A program made the position numbers and the translations under genes. Below are positions 43,760 through 53,993 of a stretch of DNA of 64,000 bases, in pieces; position 1 is the stretch's first letter, and each line of letters starts with the position of its first letter. Origin of the DNA: Kitasatospora kifunensis. Its GTDB lineage: Bacteria; Actinomycetota; Actinomycetes; Streptomycetales; Streptomycetaceae. The notes under the pieces are model-generated. The model did no database searches and was not told the origin of the DNA. It was given only the letters and a program-made list of their open reading frames with translations. The stretch spans positions 3,286,001 to 3,350,000 of the forward strand of contig NZ_JACHJV010000001.1 of NCBI RefSeq assembly GCF_014203855.1. The letters run 5' to 3'.

Positions 43760-46700
43760 GCGACGCTCCCCTTGCTCTCCTGGAGTTCGACGACGAGACC
43801 GGTCAGCGCGGCCCGCACCGGTTGTGTGGAAACATCGGTGACACCCCGAAAGACGGCACGACGCGCTCCCGGCATGAAATGCAACACGTCGTCGATCAGT
43901 TCACAGTTGCTCACAGCGACGAGCTCGGCCCACCCGACTACTGGACGGGGGCCTGAGCGTACCTCCAGCTTGGCGACGGGGCTCATGCGCCAGGGCTCAC
44001 CTCCGGGTGTCACCTTGACCACAGCGGTGATCTGCCACGCACCAGTGGGGTCGATCACGGCCTCCAGATCATCCAACTTCGGAGGCGTCACCACCCCTCG
44101 AGCCCTGCCGGCGGGCTTGCCCGAGATCTTGAGCCGCTTGCCCACCCGGCTCGTGTCGCCCGGCTTCTTGTCCTTGGGAATCGCCATGAGGTCGTGCACG
44201 GCCTTGTTGACCTCCGCCGTCAGAGCCGCGATCCGCCGATGCGCCGATGGCGAGTAGCGCATCCTCAGCTCCTCGGTCTGACCCCATTTGTTGTGCTCCG
44301 GTGGCTCGGAGGCTCGGAGGAACTCCTCGGCCTCGGGCGCGAACGGCGCCTCATCCCCGGCCGCCCGGCCGACGAGCAAAACGGCCTGGAACGGGTTCGT
44401 CCCCACCGGGAGATTGGGTACCCGACTGGTCCTGACGGTCATACGGTTGCCACGCATCGCGGTCACCTGGTTGATCCGGCCGTCGGTGTCCGTCGCTTCG
44501 GTGACGAGGAGCACGGCCCGGTGCTCCCCGGCGGTACCGGCGAGACCGTCCCGTTCGGGAACCTTCAATCGCACCGTGGTGAGAGCCACTTGACCTGCCT
44601 CGGTGAGACGGTCCACCGTGGTGCCGCTCAGGAAAGCCTGGAGCGCGCGCGTGCGCGCGGGTTGGTGCACATGCGGCTCGACCCTCTCCTCCGCAAGGTG
44701 CTCCACACCGTTGCGCAACGTCCGAACGGATGCCTCCAGCAGGGGCCGGCGGTCGCCTCCCGCCGTCATCGCAGCCCAGAAGTTGCGGCCCAGGGCACGG
44801 ACCAGTCTCCGATGCATTCGTTCCAGGCTGTCCTCGTCGTCGCCCACCTCGCTGTCGTGGTCCTGTCCGGCCGCGGCGAGGCTGGCCACATCATGCGCTC
44901 CGACGATCAGGAAGGACGTGCCGGGATCGTCACCCTCACGGGTGAGGTGCAGGTTTTCGACCATCCCTTCGTCGGCCCACCAGGAACGGACGACCTCCGG
45001 GTTGTCCGCGTCCGGATCCGGCCTCCCCAACCAAGCGGGACCGGCGAATCGCTCACCGTCCACCTCCCGCCAGGGCAGGTCGAGTCGTCCGATCAGCCGC
45101 CGGTCGGTGCGTCCCTCGTGCGGTTCGCGGAGCGTGGAGTTGATGAGGACCAGCCCCAGGCGGCTGGTGGCCCAGAGCGTGGCCTTTCCGAGACCGTAGG
45201 AGCCCCCGGCGGACACGTCGGACTTGCGGCTGTCGAGCTGGCGCCGGACCACGGCGGCGAATCGGCCGTCCTCGTAGTCGTCACCGGTCAGACCGTTGGC
45301 GTTGTAGTCGTCGATGCGCAGCAGGATCAGCCGATCCCGCTCGGACATCTCGCGCAATCCGGTGCTGATGACACGACCGACCTTCTGGTCCTGTGCGGCG
45401 GCAGCCGCATAGTGCTTGTGCAGGTCGTCCCAGCGGAGCGCGTCGAGGAACCGCGCCAGAGAGTCACCCGTCAGTTCGTGCAGTGTGTAACAGACCCTCA
45501 CCGGGCGGTCGTTGCTCCTGTCGCGCTCGTCCAGACTGTTCTGGGTCGCCTCACGCGCCAGAATCTCCAGATCGGCCTCGAAGGCGAAGGCCGCCGCGTT
45601 GCCGAACTCCCGCCCACCATCGTCGTGTCCAGGACGGTGGTACCACACGACGGGCACCGGTTCCCTTTGCCCCTCGTCCCTCCCGATTGCCGCCACCGAC
45701 TGCACCAACGGTCGGTCGATCCCGTTCTCCTGCGAGGCCACTGCTTTCCCTCTCCCCTCGGAACTGCTGTCCGTCTCCGTCACACCGACTCTGCCGAGCG
45801 GTCGCGATCCACCGGCACCCAATTCTGCTCGCTGCTCCGCAGTTCCGCGAAGTCCGCTCCCTTCGACCGTTCTTCGGGGCTCCTTCCGAGTACCCCTTGG
45901 ACGGCGGGACCCCGAGCCGACGTCATCGGGTTCCAGCCCCAGGTGGATCCGGATCTCCTTCATCGCATTCTTCTCGACCTGCCGGATGCGCTCGCGGGTG
46001 ACCCCGAACCGCAGTCCGATGTCGTCGAGCGTCCAAGAACGGCCGTCGACGAGTCCATGCCGGAGCAGCAGAACCTCACGAGTCCGCACCTCGAAGGCGC
46101 AGGCATCCAATATCTGGAAGATCTCCTGGCGCTCAAATGCCGACCACAACGCCTGTTCCGGCCCCGGAACAGATCGCAGGTCGTCGAGCAACTCACCGAG
46201 AGTCACGTTCTCGCCGACCGGCTGATCGAGCGAGAGGACCACTCGGCGACTCAGGCGCAGGCACTCCGCCACCTTTTTGGGACTCATTTCACACGCCAGC
46301 GCGAGGTCGTCCACCCGAGGGACGATGCCCCGGTCGAGAAATTCCCGTTCCTTCTTCCGTACCTTCTCGACCTCGGTCCGGAGATATACCGGAAGTCGAA
46401 TGGCCCCTGCTTCATCGGGCGCTGCGCGGGAGATGCGCTGTCGAATCCACCAGGTGGCATAGGTGGAGAACTTGCATCCCAAGGAGACGTCGAACTTCTC
46501 CACCGCACGGATCAGGCCGAGCATGCCGTGCTGAACAAGGTCCTCGTACATGGGATGCATCGGCCGATATCCCGAGTCGTGGAGGATCTTGTGAACCAAC
46601 CGATGATTGTGGACGACCAGCGCCGAGAAAGCCCGGTACGCCTGGCCGTTCCGCGGCAGCGTCGCCACGTAGCGGTCGGGCAACACCTCCGTGGCTCCCA

Positions 46701-47202
46701 CGGCGCCCCGGAACAGGAGACCCAGCCCCACTTCCTCCTCGGCGGTCAGCAGACGGTGGCTCAGACCCCGACGCCTGTGATCGGCCTCCAACAGCTCCTG
46801 GGCAACCCGACGAGCCCCCTGCAGGTCGTGAACACGCACCGTCCCCCGAAGGGAGTCAAGGTCGGGGAGGGGTTCGTCCTCCCCTGAAGGATCCGTGTCC
46901 TCGGGCGCCTCGTCGGGCGCCGGTACCCGATCGACAACCGTCCCCCGCTCAAGGTCCGCTCCGTGCTCGGCTCGTTCGTCCGCCACCTGTGCCGCAGCCA
47001 CGGCCTCACGCAACGCCTGGGCGTCCTCTGCGTCGAGGCACGCAGCCGTCATCACGTGCAGCAGAGCCGTGCCGCGGTCGAGCCCCTCGCCCGAGAAACG
47101 GCGTACGAGGCGGACGAGCAGCTCCCAGCCACTTTCGGTCATCCGCACGGCGGACACCCCACCTTGTCCCGTGATCATCTCGCCCCCGCGCCCTTGCTCC
47201 AT
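43756..47202 (-). CDS. Sigma-70 factor fused to GHKL (MutL/Hsp90-fold) ATPase
   Basis: One unbroken frame of 1148 residues. Residues about 1-145: helical and acidic. About 150-420: a complete sigma-70-type module: region 1.2 (LLTAEEEVGLG), region 2 (HNHRLVHKIL; LVQHGMLGLIRAVEKFD; KFSTYATWWIRQRISRA), region 3 (about 275-345), and region 4 with helix-turn-helix TLDDIGLRFGVTRERIRQVE. About 420-520: low-complexity linker. From about 520: GHKL ATPase with N-box LAREATQNSLDE (about 548-559), G1-like ILLRIDDYNANGLTG, and G2 GGSYGLGKATLW (about 666-677), then about 450 residues of unknown fold. Region 2.3/2.4 and 4.2 residues match principal sigma factors, so promoter and RNA polymerase binding are plausible. 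I know no described protein with this fusion. Start ATG 47202 or 47178. Confidence 0.9.
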   Translation of the reverse strand: MEQGRGGEMITGQGGVSAVRMTESGWELLVRLVRRFSGEGLDRGTALLHVMTAACLDAEDAQALREAVAAAQVADERAEHGADLERGTVVDRVPAPDEAPEDTDPSGEDEPLPDLDSLRGTVRVHDLQGARRVAQELLEADHRRRGLSHRLLTAEEEVGLGLLFRGAVGATEVLPDRYVATLPRNGQAYRAFSALVVHNHRLVHKILHDSGYRPMHPMYEDLVQHGMLGLIRAVEKFDVSLGCKFSTYATWWIRQRISRAAPDEAGAIRLPVYLRTEVEKVRKKEREFLDRGIVPRVDDLALACEMSPKKVAECLRLSRRVVLSLDQPVGENVTLGELLDDLRSVPGPEQALWSAFERQEIFQILDACAFEVRTREVLLLRHGLVDGRSWTLDDIGLRFGVTRERIRQVEKNAMKEIRIHLGLEPDDVGSGSRRPRGTRKEPRRTVEGSGLRGTAEQRAELGAGGSRPLGRVGVTETDSSSEGRGKAVASQENGIDRPLVQSVAAIGRDEGQREPVPVVWYHRPGHDDGGREFGNAAAFAFEADLEILAREATQNSLDERDRSNDRPVRVCYTLHELTGDSLARFLDALRWDDLHKHYAAAAAQDQKVGRVISTGLREMSERDRLILLRIDDYNANGLTGDDYEDGRFAAVVRRQLDSRKSDVSAGGSYGLGKATLWATSRLGLVLINSTLREPHEGRTDRRLIGRLDLPWREVDGERFAGPAWLGRPDPDADNPEVVRSWWADEGMVENLHLTREGDDPGTSFLIVGAHDVASLAAAGQDHDSEVGDDEDSLERMHRRLVRALGRNFWAAMTAGGDRRPLLEASVRTLRNGVEHLAEERVEPHVHQPARTRALQAFLSGTTVDRLTEAGQVALTTVRLKVPERDGLAGTAGEHRAVLLVTEATDTDGRINQVTAMRGNRMTVRTSRVPNLPVGTNPFQAVLLVGRAAGDEAPFAPEAEEFLRASEPPEHNKWGQTEELRMRYSPSAHRRIAALTAEVNKAVHDLMAIPKDKKPGDTSRVGKRLKISGKPAGRARGVVTPPKLDDLEAVIDPTGAWQITAVVKVTPGGEPWRMSPVAKLEVRSGPRPVVGWAELVAVSNCELIDDVLHFMPGARRAVFRGVTDVSTQPVRAALTGLVVELQESKGSVA

Positions 47203-47329
47203 CCGAGTCCCGGTCGTAGTCCATCACCCATCGGCCCGCCGCTGCCAGCGCTTCCGCACCCGGTCCCGTGCCAGGAGGGTCCCGCAGTCGGTATTTTGAT
47301 GCGTGTTGGCACGACCTAGGGGAGAGTTG

Positions 47330-48943
47330 ATGCGGATCGTCCCGAGCGAGATCTCGAGCAGCACCAGGAGCCAGGCCGAACGCAGTGTGTTCACAGCGCT
47401 CAAGGCGATCCACGATGACGAGAGCGTTGCACTGCACACGGTGCATCTCCCCCAGCACCGCAGGAAGCGCGTCGGCGAGATCGACTTCGTCGTCATCATG
47501 CCCAAGCTCCTGCTGTTCATCGAGGTCAAGGGCGGCCGAGTGGCACAGCGGGACGGGAAGTGGTTCTACGGGCCCCGCGACCGCGAGAGCGGGCCGAAGG
47601 AGAGCCCGTTCGCGCAGGCCAGCGGAGGCATGCACGAATTCGAGCGGGAGATCGGCGACCTGGTCGGCGACCTGCGGGCACACGGAGTACCCAGCGGATA
47701 TCTGGTGATCACCACCGACATCGACCTCGAACGCACAACCGAGTTCGAGCCGCCACAGTACCTGGGCATGACGGCCTACGACGGCGGGCGCGGCCTGGCC
47801 CAGGCCATCGAACACGCCACCCGCTTCTGGCTGACGCGCAACAGTTGGGCCAGCACTCCCGTCTCCGCCCCCCTTCGGAAGAAGATGCTCGACAAGGTCC
47901 GCCCGGACTTCGACCTCGTACCCAATCTGCAGTCCCGACTGACCGAGCTCGACGTGACCTTCGAGCGCCTCACCAACGAACAGCTCGACAGGCTGGACGA
48001 GTTGGATTCCAATCCGCGTCTTGTCTGGACCGGCGGCGCGGGTACCGGAAAGACCTTCCTCGCTGCCGAGGCGGCGCGCCGCAAGTCGGCCACCGGAAGT
48101 GTCCTGTTCACCTGTGCGAGCAGCACGCTCGCAGCCCACATGGCCCGGATCCTCGACGGGGGGATCACGGTCCGCCCGTTCGATCGCCTGGACGAGCTCA
48201 AGAACCGTACCTTCGATCAACTGATCGTGGACGAGGCCCAGGACCTGATGACCTTCGAGCGCCTCGGGGTCCTGGAGGAACTGGTCTCGGGTGGTCTCAC
48301 CGAAGGCCGCTGGATCTTCATGCTGGATCAGAACAACCAGGTGCTGGCCCCTGAGGCCTACGACCCCGAAGCCTGGGAATATCTCCGCCCGTTGGGTTCC
48401 GTGTACGGGCCCATGAAGCGAAACTGCCGCAACACCGTGCAGATCGTCGACCAGGTCCGCCTCCACACGGGAGCCGACCTGGGTGTCGCCTCCGCCGGGG
48501 AAGGCGAGCCGGCCCGATACGTCGATGTCCACGACGCCGACCACGAGGCCGCCCTGCTGGACGCCTACCTCGGCGAACTCGTCCAGGGGAACGTCTCGCT
48601 CCGGAACGTCACCCTGCTGTCCGCGTCCGGGAACTGGGAGACCAGCTCGGCCCGGCTCAGTCGATATGCGTCGAAGATCGATCAGTTCGCCGCGGTGGTC
48701 GGCACCGATCGCACGAAGCATCGGCTCACCTGGTCCTCCATCTCCGACTTCAAGGGGCACGAGAACCACATCGTCTGTCTGATCGACTTCGGGCCCGAAC
48801 ACCTCGACGGGCGCCTGGACGCGCTCTACGTCGCCTGGACCAGGGCCCGCGCCCAGCTCTGGACCGCCGGTCGCCCGGGCACCCGTCAGGCTTTGAAGGA
48901 TCTGGGCATCGCCTCCCTGACCCGCGGGGGACAGCTGCGGTGA
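47330..48943 (+). CDS. NERD nuclease - SF1 helicase fusion
   Basis: 537 residues from ATG at 47330 with GGGGAGAG upstream. N-terminal NERD nuclease-like domain (about 10-110) with VGEIDFVVIMPKLLLFIEVK (Asp and the E-V-K pair of the PD-(D/E)XK fold). Then a superfamily 1 helicase: Walker A WTGGAGTGKTFLA (about 233-244), Walker B LIVDEAQD (about 298-305), motif III-like WIFMLDQNNQVL, and a UvrD-like C-terminal box LDALYVAWTRARAQLW. First gene of a four-gene operon; the next gene starts in its stop (GTGA). Likely DNA- or RNA-processing effector of the island. Confidence 0.9.
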   Translation: MRIVPSEISSSTRSQAERSVFTALKAIHDDESVALHTVHLPQHRRKRVGEIDFVVIMPKLLLFIEVKGGRVAQRDGKWFYGPRDRESGPKESPFAQASGGMHEFEREIGDLVGDLRAHGVPSGYLVITTDIDLERTTEFEPPQYLGMTAYDGGRGLAQAIEHATRFWLTRNSWASTPVSAPLRKKMLDKVRPDFDLVPNLQSRLTELDVTFERLTNEQLDRLDELDSNPRLVWTGGAGTGKTFLAAEAARRKSATGSVLFTCASSTLAAHMARILDGGITVRPFDRLDELKNRTFDQLIVDEAQDLMTFERLGVLEELVSGGLTEGRWIFMLDQNNQVLAPEAYDPEAWEYLRPLGSVYGPMKRNCRNTVQIVDQVRLHTGADLGVASAGEGEPARYVDVHDADHEAALLDAYLGELVQGNVSLRNVTLLSASGNWETSSARLSRYASKIDQFAAVVGTDRTKHRLTWSSISDFKGHENHIVCLIDFGPEHLDGRLDALYVAWTRARAQLWTAGRPGTRQALKDLGIASLTRGGQLR

Positions 48944-51900
48944 ACGACTCCACTCAGCGGTTGTCCAAGCATCGCGACCAGTTCGTGGCGTACCTCCGCC
49001 GGCAGCTGGTCGGCCCGGAGCCCGATGACATCGAGACCCTCGTCGACCCGCCGGACCGGCGCTACCTGATGGGAACCCTGTACCCCCGCGGGGCCTCCCT
49101 GCTGGAGCATTCGCAGCAGGAGGGGGAGCAGGGCTTCGATGAAACCGTTGCCGGAAGCGGCGAGGAGGACAACTTCGCCGACGATCCGGTGGCCGAGGCC
49201 AACGCCTGGCTCCCCTCATCACTCGGTTTTTCGTTCTTCACCGACGCCCGCAGTATCCAGGTCTCCTGCGAAGCCTCCCGCTACGTGACGTCCCGTGAGA
49301 GCGGACGCCGCACTTGGCGGAGGCAACCGCGGCTCCGGAGCACCAGGTCCATCGAGCAGGGAGATCCGACCCCGGTGCGCTGCCTCGGCGGACATGGGCT
49401 CCTTCATGTGCGATGGCGCACTTTCGGCAACGGACACCTCGTCACATGTGTTCTGGCCAACGCTCACGATGAGGAGGAGAGCCCGCACCGGGACCGCGAT
49501 CTGATGCTCTTCCAGGCCGAACTCCGGGCGACGACGATCGGCGGAACGATCCTGGAGTACCCCAGTACGCGCCTCAACAGCCGTGACGAGGAGGAGCAGG
49601 AACTTCGCGTCCAGTACCGCCACATCGTCACCAGGGCAGTGGGACACGGATGCGCCGTCGAATGGGACGACGACTCCAAGCAGGTCACCACCGTCCGTGC
49701 TGAGGTCATGCCCCAGAAGGTGGTCGAGCGCATCAAGCCCGACGGGCCGAGGGATCTCGCGGTACTGAGGCTCGCCCATCTGTCCGATGCCGAACTGACG
49801 GCGGAGGACCTCCGCGTCGCACTTGGTTCCTTCGTCCTCGGCTACCGCAAGTGGTTCGAGGCCCAGCAATCGGAGGCGGAGTCACTGCGCCAGTGGGCCG
49901 CCGCACCCGCGGAACGCCTGCTCGGTCGGATCGAGGCCGCGCTCGATCGGATGAGCGCCGGTGTGGCGGCACTGACAGCCCCCACCTCGGCGGGCGAGAA
50001 GGCACGCGAGGCGTTTCGCCTGGCCAACCGGGCCATGGCTCTCCAGATGCTGCACAGTCGCCCGGAACTGGCGGGTGGCCGCCGGCGCAGGAACAGCGAA
50101 GTAGTCGAACTGACCGAGCCCGATGCCGGCTATGCCTGGCATCCGTTCCAGCTCGCCTATTTCCTCCTCGTGGTCGAGGGTCTGATGAACCCTGAGCACG
50201 AGGACCGGCGGACCGTCGACCTCATCTGGTTCCCGACCGGCGGCGGCAAGACCGAGGCCTACCTGCTGACCGCCTGCTTCGACATCCTCTGGCGCCGGCT
50301 CCGCTTCGGCGCGAGGGGAGGTGGCACCGCCGTTCTGAGCCGCTACACGCTCAGCCTGCTCACCGCCCAGCAGTTCCAGCGCACGGCGACGGCCATCTGC
50401 GCCCTGGAGTACATCCGCCTGGGGCACGACGGCCCGTTGCCCCATGACCTGGGGGAGGAGCCCATCTCCATCGGGCTCTGGGTCGGCCAGGAGACGACGC
50501 CGAACAAGATCTCCGCCGCACAGGACGAACTCGGCAAGCTGAAGCAGATGACCGAGCCGGACGACCGGTTCCTGTTGGAGCGCTGCCCCTGGTGCGGCAC
50601 CGAGATCGTCCCGGAACGCAACGGGCACGAGAGGGACTTCGGCATCCGGGCGGACGGCGTCACCACCTCGTTCTTCTGTCCGCGCAGCAGCTGCGTGTTC
50701 CACGACCGGCTTCCCGTCTCCGTCGTGGACGAGCAGATCTACAAGGAGCCCCCGACCTTCCTGCTCGGAACCGTCGACAAGTTCGCGCGGCTGGCGTGGG
50801 AGCCATCGGCTGGCAGCCTCTTCGGCGGGAACGGCAGGAACGCCCCCTCCCTCGTGATCCAGGACGAGTTGCACCTGCTGTCCGGACCCTTGGGCACAAC
50901 GGTCGGGTTGTACGAGGCGGCCGTCCTCGAACTGTGCTCCTGGGGCGGCACCGCACCGAAGGTCATCGCCTCGACGGCGACGATCCGACGCTCACAGGAC
51001 CAGATCCGCGGCCTCTACGGCCGCCCCGCGCAGTTGTTCCCCCCGCCCGGGCTGAAGGCGGGCAACTCCTATTTCGCCTCACCCGACAAGGACACGCCGG
51101 GGCGCCTGTACGTGGGCGTCATGGCGCAGGGGCACACCGCCTCGACAGCGACCGTCCACGTGGGTGCTGCGGGGTTGCAGGCGCCGACGGAGATCTGCGA
51201 GGACGACACCCTGCGCGACGCCTACTGGACCGTGGTCGCCTACCACAACAGCCTGCGCGAGCTCGGACGAACCGTCACGATCGCCAGGGACGACATTCCC
51301 GCGCGTCTGGAACATCTGACGCAGGACGACTCCCGGCGGCGCAGACTGGACGACGACTCGGTGGTCGAGCTGACCAGCAACATCCCGCGCGCCGCTCAAC
51401 CCCGGCTTCTCGAGCGTCTGGGCAAGGGCTTCAAGGAGCGGGGCAGTGTCTCGTTTCTCGCCACGACCAACATGCTCTCCGTGGGCGTCGACGTACCACG
51501 GCTCGGCCTGATGCTCATGAACGGCCAGCCCAAGACGACCTCCGAGTACATCCAGGCCACCAGCCGGGTCGGCCGGAGCCGGGTACCGGGGTTGATTGTC
51601 ACGCTGTTCCGGTCGACCAAGCCCCGTGACCGGTCCCACTACGAATCGTTCGGTGTCTACCACCGGTCGCTCTACCGTCACGTCGAGCCCACCAGTGTCA
51701 CGCCGTGGTCCCTGCCCTCCCGCGACCGGGCTCTGCACGCGGTGCTCACCATCCTCGTGCGCCACGGGATCGGGCTCAGCGCGGAGAACAGGGCCGGAGA
51801 CATTCTCGATCACGGGCACGAGGTCGCACGGATCCAGAGCATCGTGGTGGACCACGTGCGGCGCGCCGATCCACACGAAGCCGACGCCGCCGAAAAACAG

Positions 51901-52098
51901 TTGGCCGATCTGATCGCGGAGTGGCAGCAGGAGGCCGAGATCGCACGTCACGAGGGCGGGCGTCTCTACTACCAGTCCCAGGGGCGCCTGCACACCTCGC
52001 TGCTCACCGACTTCGGCAAGCAGGGCGGTCTGTGGGAGACCGCGCAGTCGATGCGCAACGTCGACCGCGAATGTCTCATCGCCGTGAAGGGAGCGTGA
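48940..52098 (+). CDS. DrmA-like helicase of a DISARM-related system
   Basis: 1052 residues from GTG at 48940. The N-terminal 400 residues are without known domain. Helicase core: Walker A LIWFPTGGGKTEAYL (about 428-442); a four-Cys zinc-like insert CPWCG and CPRSSC (about 548-588); DEAD-box variant IQDELHLLSGPLGT (about 638-651); motif III ASTATIRR; motif VI YIQATSRVGRSR (about 869-880). DELH with SGPLG is the form I associate with the DISARM helicase DrmA. Coupled to its neighbours by GTGA overlap and a 5-base gap. It would load on or unwind invading DNA together with the DUF1998 protein. Confidence 0.85.
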   Translation: MNDSTQRLSKHRDQFVAYLRRQLVGPEPDDIETLVDPPDRRYLMGTLYPRGASLLEHSQQEGEQGFDETVAGSGEEDNFADDPVAEANAWLPSSLGFSFFTDARSIQVSCEASRYVTSRESGRRTWRRQPRLRSTRSIEQGDPTPVRCLGGHGLLHVRWRTFGNGHLVTCVLANAHDEEESPHRDRDLMLFQAELRATTIGGTILEYPSTRLNSRDEEEQELRVQYRHIVTRAVGHGCAVEWDDDSKQVTTVRAEVMPQKVVERIKPDGPRDLAVLRLAHLSDAELTAEDLRVALGSFVLGYRKWFEAQQSEAESLRQWAAAPAERLLGRIEAALDRMSAGVAALTAPTSAGEKAREAFRLANRAMALQMLHSRPELAGGRRRRNSEVVELTEPDAGYAWHPFQLAYFLLVVEGLMNPEHEDRRTVDLIWFPTGGGKTEAYLLTACFDILWRRLRFGARGGGTAVLSRYTLSLLTAQQFQRTATAICALEYIRLGHDGPLPHDLGEEPISIGLWVGQETTPNKISAAQDELGKLKQMTEPDDRFLLERCPWCGTEIVPERNGHERDFGIRADGVTTSFFCPRSSCVFHDRLPVSVVDEQIYKEPPTFLLGTVDKFARLAWEPSAGSLFGGNGRNAPSLVIQDELHLLSGPLGTTVGLYEAAVLELCSWGGTAPKVIASTATIRRSQDQIRGLYGRPAQLFPPPGLKAGNSYFASPDKDTPGRLYVGVMAQGHTASTATVHVGAAGLQAPTEICEDDTLRDAYWTVVAYHNSLRELGRTVTIARDDIPARLEHLTQDDSRRRRLDDDSVVELTSNIPRAAQPRLLERLGKGFKERGSVSFLATTNMLSVGVDVPRLGLMLMNGQPKTTSEYIQATSRVGRSRVPGLIVTLFRSTKPRDRSHYESFGVYHRSLYRHVEPTSVTPWSLPSRDRALHAVLTILVRHGIGLSAENRAGDILDHGHEVARIQSIVVDHVRRADPHEADAAEKQLADLIAEWQQEAEIARHEGGRLYYQSQGRLHTSLLTDFGKQGGLWETAQSMRNVDRECLIAVKGA

Positions 52099-52103
52099 GT
52101 CGG

Positions 52104-53993
52104 GTGAAGGACATCCGTCGCAAAGTCCGCCGGACACAGACCATCGTTCCCTTCGGAGTCGGTGGAATCATCGACATCCGAGGCGAATCCTTCGTGGCCG
52201 CCGACATCCGCAGTTGGGCCAGGAACGCCGAGCGCGTGGAATCGCCCCGACTTGCGGCGAAGCTGCGGGTCGACGACTTCCGATCGGCCCCTGCCATTCC
52301 CTCCGGGAAGGCCGCGTACGCCGCCCGGGGCGGCCCCTCCTACGTGAGGTTCCCCAAATGGCTGTTCTGCCCCCAGTGCAGAGAGATGCTGTTCTGGCAC
52401 ACGAACCGCGAGGTCCAGGACAGGCAGCCCTGCTGCGGACGCTGCCCCGGCAAGCCGCAACTCGCCCCGATGCGTTTCATCCAGGTATGTCGAGGCGGTC
52501 ACATGGCCGACATCGACTGGCGGCGATGGGCCCACTCGATGGGCGAAGGGCCCGTCCAGCGCCAGTGCCAGGTCACCCGACTCAAGTTCATCGCCACGCC
52601 TGATTCCTCCGGCCTGGACGCCCTGCGGGTCGTCTGTGCCGTCTGCCGGGCGGAACGCAGCCTGGCGGGGATCAGCCAGAAGAGCATCCTCAGGAGGCTG
52701 GGGACGCGATGCCTCGGCACCCACCCCTGGCAATCCGAGACCGACGAAGCGGATCCCTGTGCGGAGACACCACAGGCGGTACAGCGCGGCGCCTCCAACG
52801 TGTACTTCCCCGTCACGCACTCGGCCATCGACATTCCGGCGCCGACCGACGCGGCCGAGGACGACGAGCTCGCCCAGAGGGTCTTCAACCACAAGCTGTG
52901 GCCCGACTTCAACGCAGCGGCCGACGGCCCCGCCTCCGATGCCTACCGTGCCGTGGTCGCCCTGGACTGCGGTGTGACGGAAGACTTCGTGTCGTCGCTG
53001 CGCCGCCCTGTCGACCCCAACGCCATGTGGGCACCGACAGTCGATTCGGACGAGGACCTCAGCATCGCCGAGTGGGCAGCTCTTTCCGCCCCGGAGTCCG
53101 TCGCCGATTCGAAGACGTTCTCGGTGCGCCGGACCCGTCTCGGCGTCGAGCGCACCGACCCGGTCTCGATGCGGGAACTGGACGCGACGATCTCCACCGT
53201 CGTCGTCGCGGATCGAGTACGCGAGGTCCGTGCGCTCGAAGGGTTCTCACGCTACGAGCCCAACTCCGGAGACGGCCACGAAAGCGAGGGCGGTCGCCTG
53301 GTGTCGGTCAACACGGCGGCCCGGACCCGCTGGCTACCGGCAGTCGAGACCTATGGCGAAGGAATCTTTGTCGCCCTGGACGAGGATCGCCTCAGCGCCT
53401 GGGAGAGTCTGCCCGCGGTCCGGGACCGGACACGGCGGATCGAGCGAGATCTGGACGCGTCCTTCAAGGTCGACCGGCTCAGGAGCAAGTCGGGGCCGGT
53501 GCTTCTGCCCCGGTTCGTGATGCTGCACACCCTGGCCCATCACTTCATCCGCCAACTCTCCTACGACAGCGGGTACAACGCAGCCTCGCTACGGGAACGC
53601 GTCTATGCCCGAAGCCACCTTCCGGGCAGCATGTTCCCGCCGCAGGCCGGGGTGTTCATCTACACGGCTGCCGGGGACGCGGAGGGGACGCTGGGCGGGC
53701 TGGTCCGCCAGGGGCAGCCGCCGAACCTCGCCGAGACCTTGATCCGTCTGCTCGAGTCCGCACAGTGGTGCTCACAGGACCCGCTGTGCGCCGACTCGAC
53801 CGGCAGGTCCCTGGCCAACCTCAACCGTGCCGCCTGCCACGCCTGCACACTTCTTCCCGAGACCTGCTGCGAGATCGACAACTCCCTCCTGGACAGGACA
53901 CTGCTGATCGGGGACAACGACGTCCCGGGGTTCTTCGGCGGAGTCCTGGGCGCCGCGCTGAGGGAATCGGCCGAGGCAGTCGATCGTCGATGA
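52104..53993 (+). CDS. DrmB-like DUF1998 protein
   Basis: 629 residues from GTG at 52104 (AAGGGAG 10 bases upstream); the GTG at 52095 overlaps the previous stop but sits too close to that ribosome site. The opening RRTQTIVPFGVGGIIDIRGE is typical of DrmB. Zinc-like clusters: CPQC and CCGRC near residues 89-116, CAVC further on, and the C-terminal DUF1998 pattern HTLAHHFIRQLSYDSGYNAA followed by CSQDPLC, CHAC and CCE. In DISARM, DrmA and DrmB act as a complex. Its stop overlaps the next ATG. Confidence 0.85.
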   Translation: MKDIRRKVRRTQTIVPFGVGGIIDIRGESFVAADIRSWARNAERVESPRLAAKLRVDDFRSAPAIPSGKAAYAARGGPSYVRFPKWLFCPQCREMLFWHTNREVQDRQPCCGRCPGKPQLAPMRFIQVCRGGHMADIDWRRWAHSMGEGPVQRQCQVTRLKFIATPDSSGLDALRVVCAVCRAERSLAGISQKSILRRLGTRCLGTHPWQSETDEADPCAETPQAVQRGASNVYFPVTHSAIDIPAPTDAAEDDELAQRVFNHKLWPDFNAAADGPASDAYRAVVALDCGVTEDFVSSLRRPVDPNAMWAPTVDSDEDLSIAEWAALSAPESVADSKTFSVRRTRLGVERTDPVSMRELDATISTVVVADRVREVRALEGFSRYEPNSGDGHESEGGRLVSVNTAARTRWLPAVETYGEGIFVALDEDRLSAWESLPAVRDRTRRIERDLDASFKVDRLRSKSGPVLLPRFVMLHTLAHHFIRQLSYDSGYNAASLRERVYARSHLPGSMFPPQAGVFIYTAAGDAEGTLGGLVRQGQPPNLAETLIRLLESAQWCSQDPLCADSTGRSLANLNRAACHACTLLPETCCEIDNSLLDRTLLIGDNDVPGFFGGVLGAALRESAEAVDRR

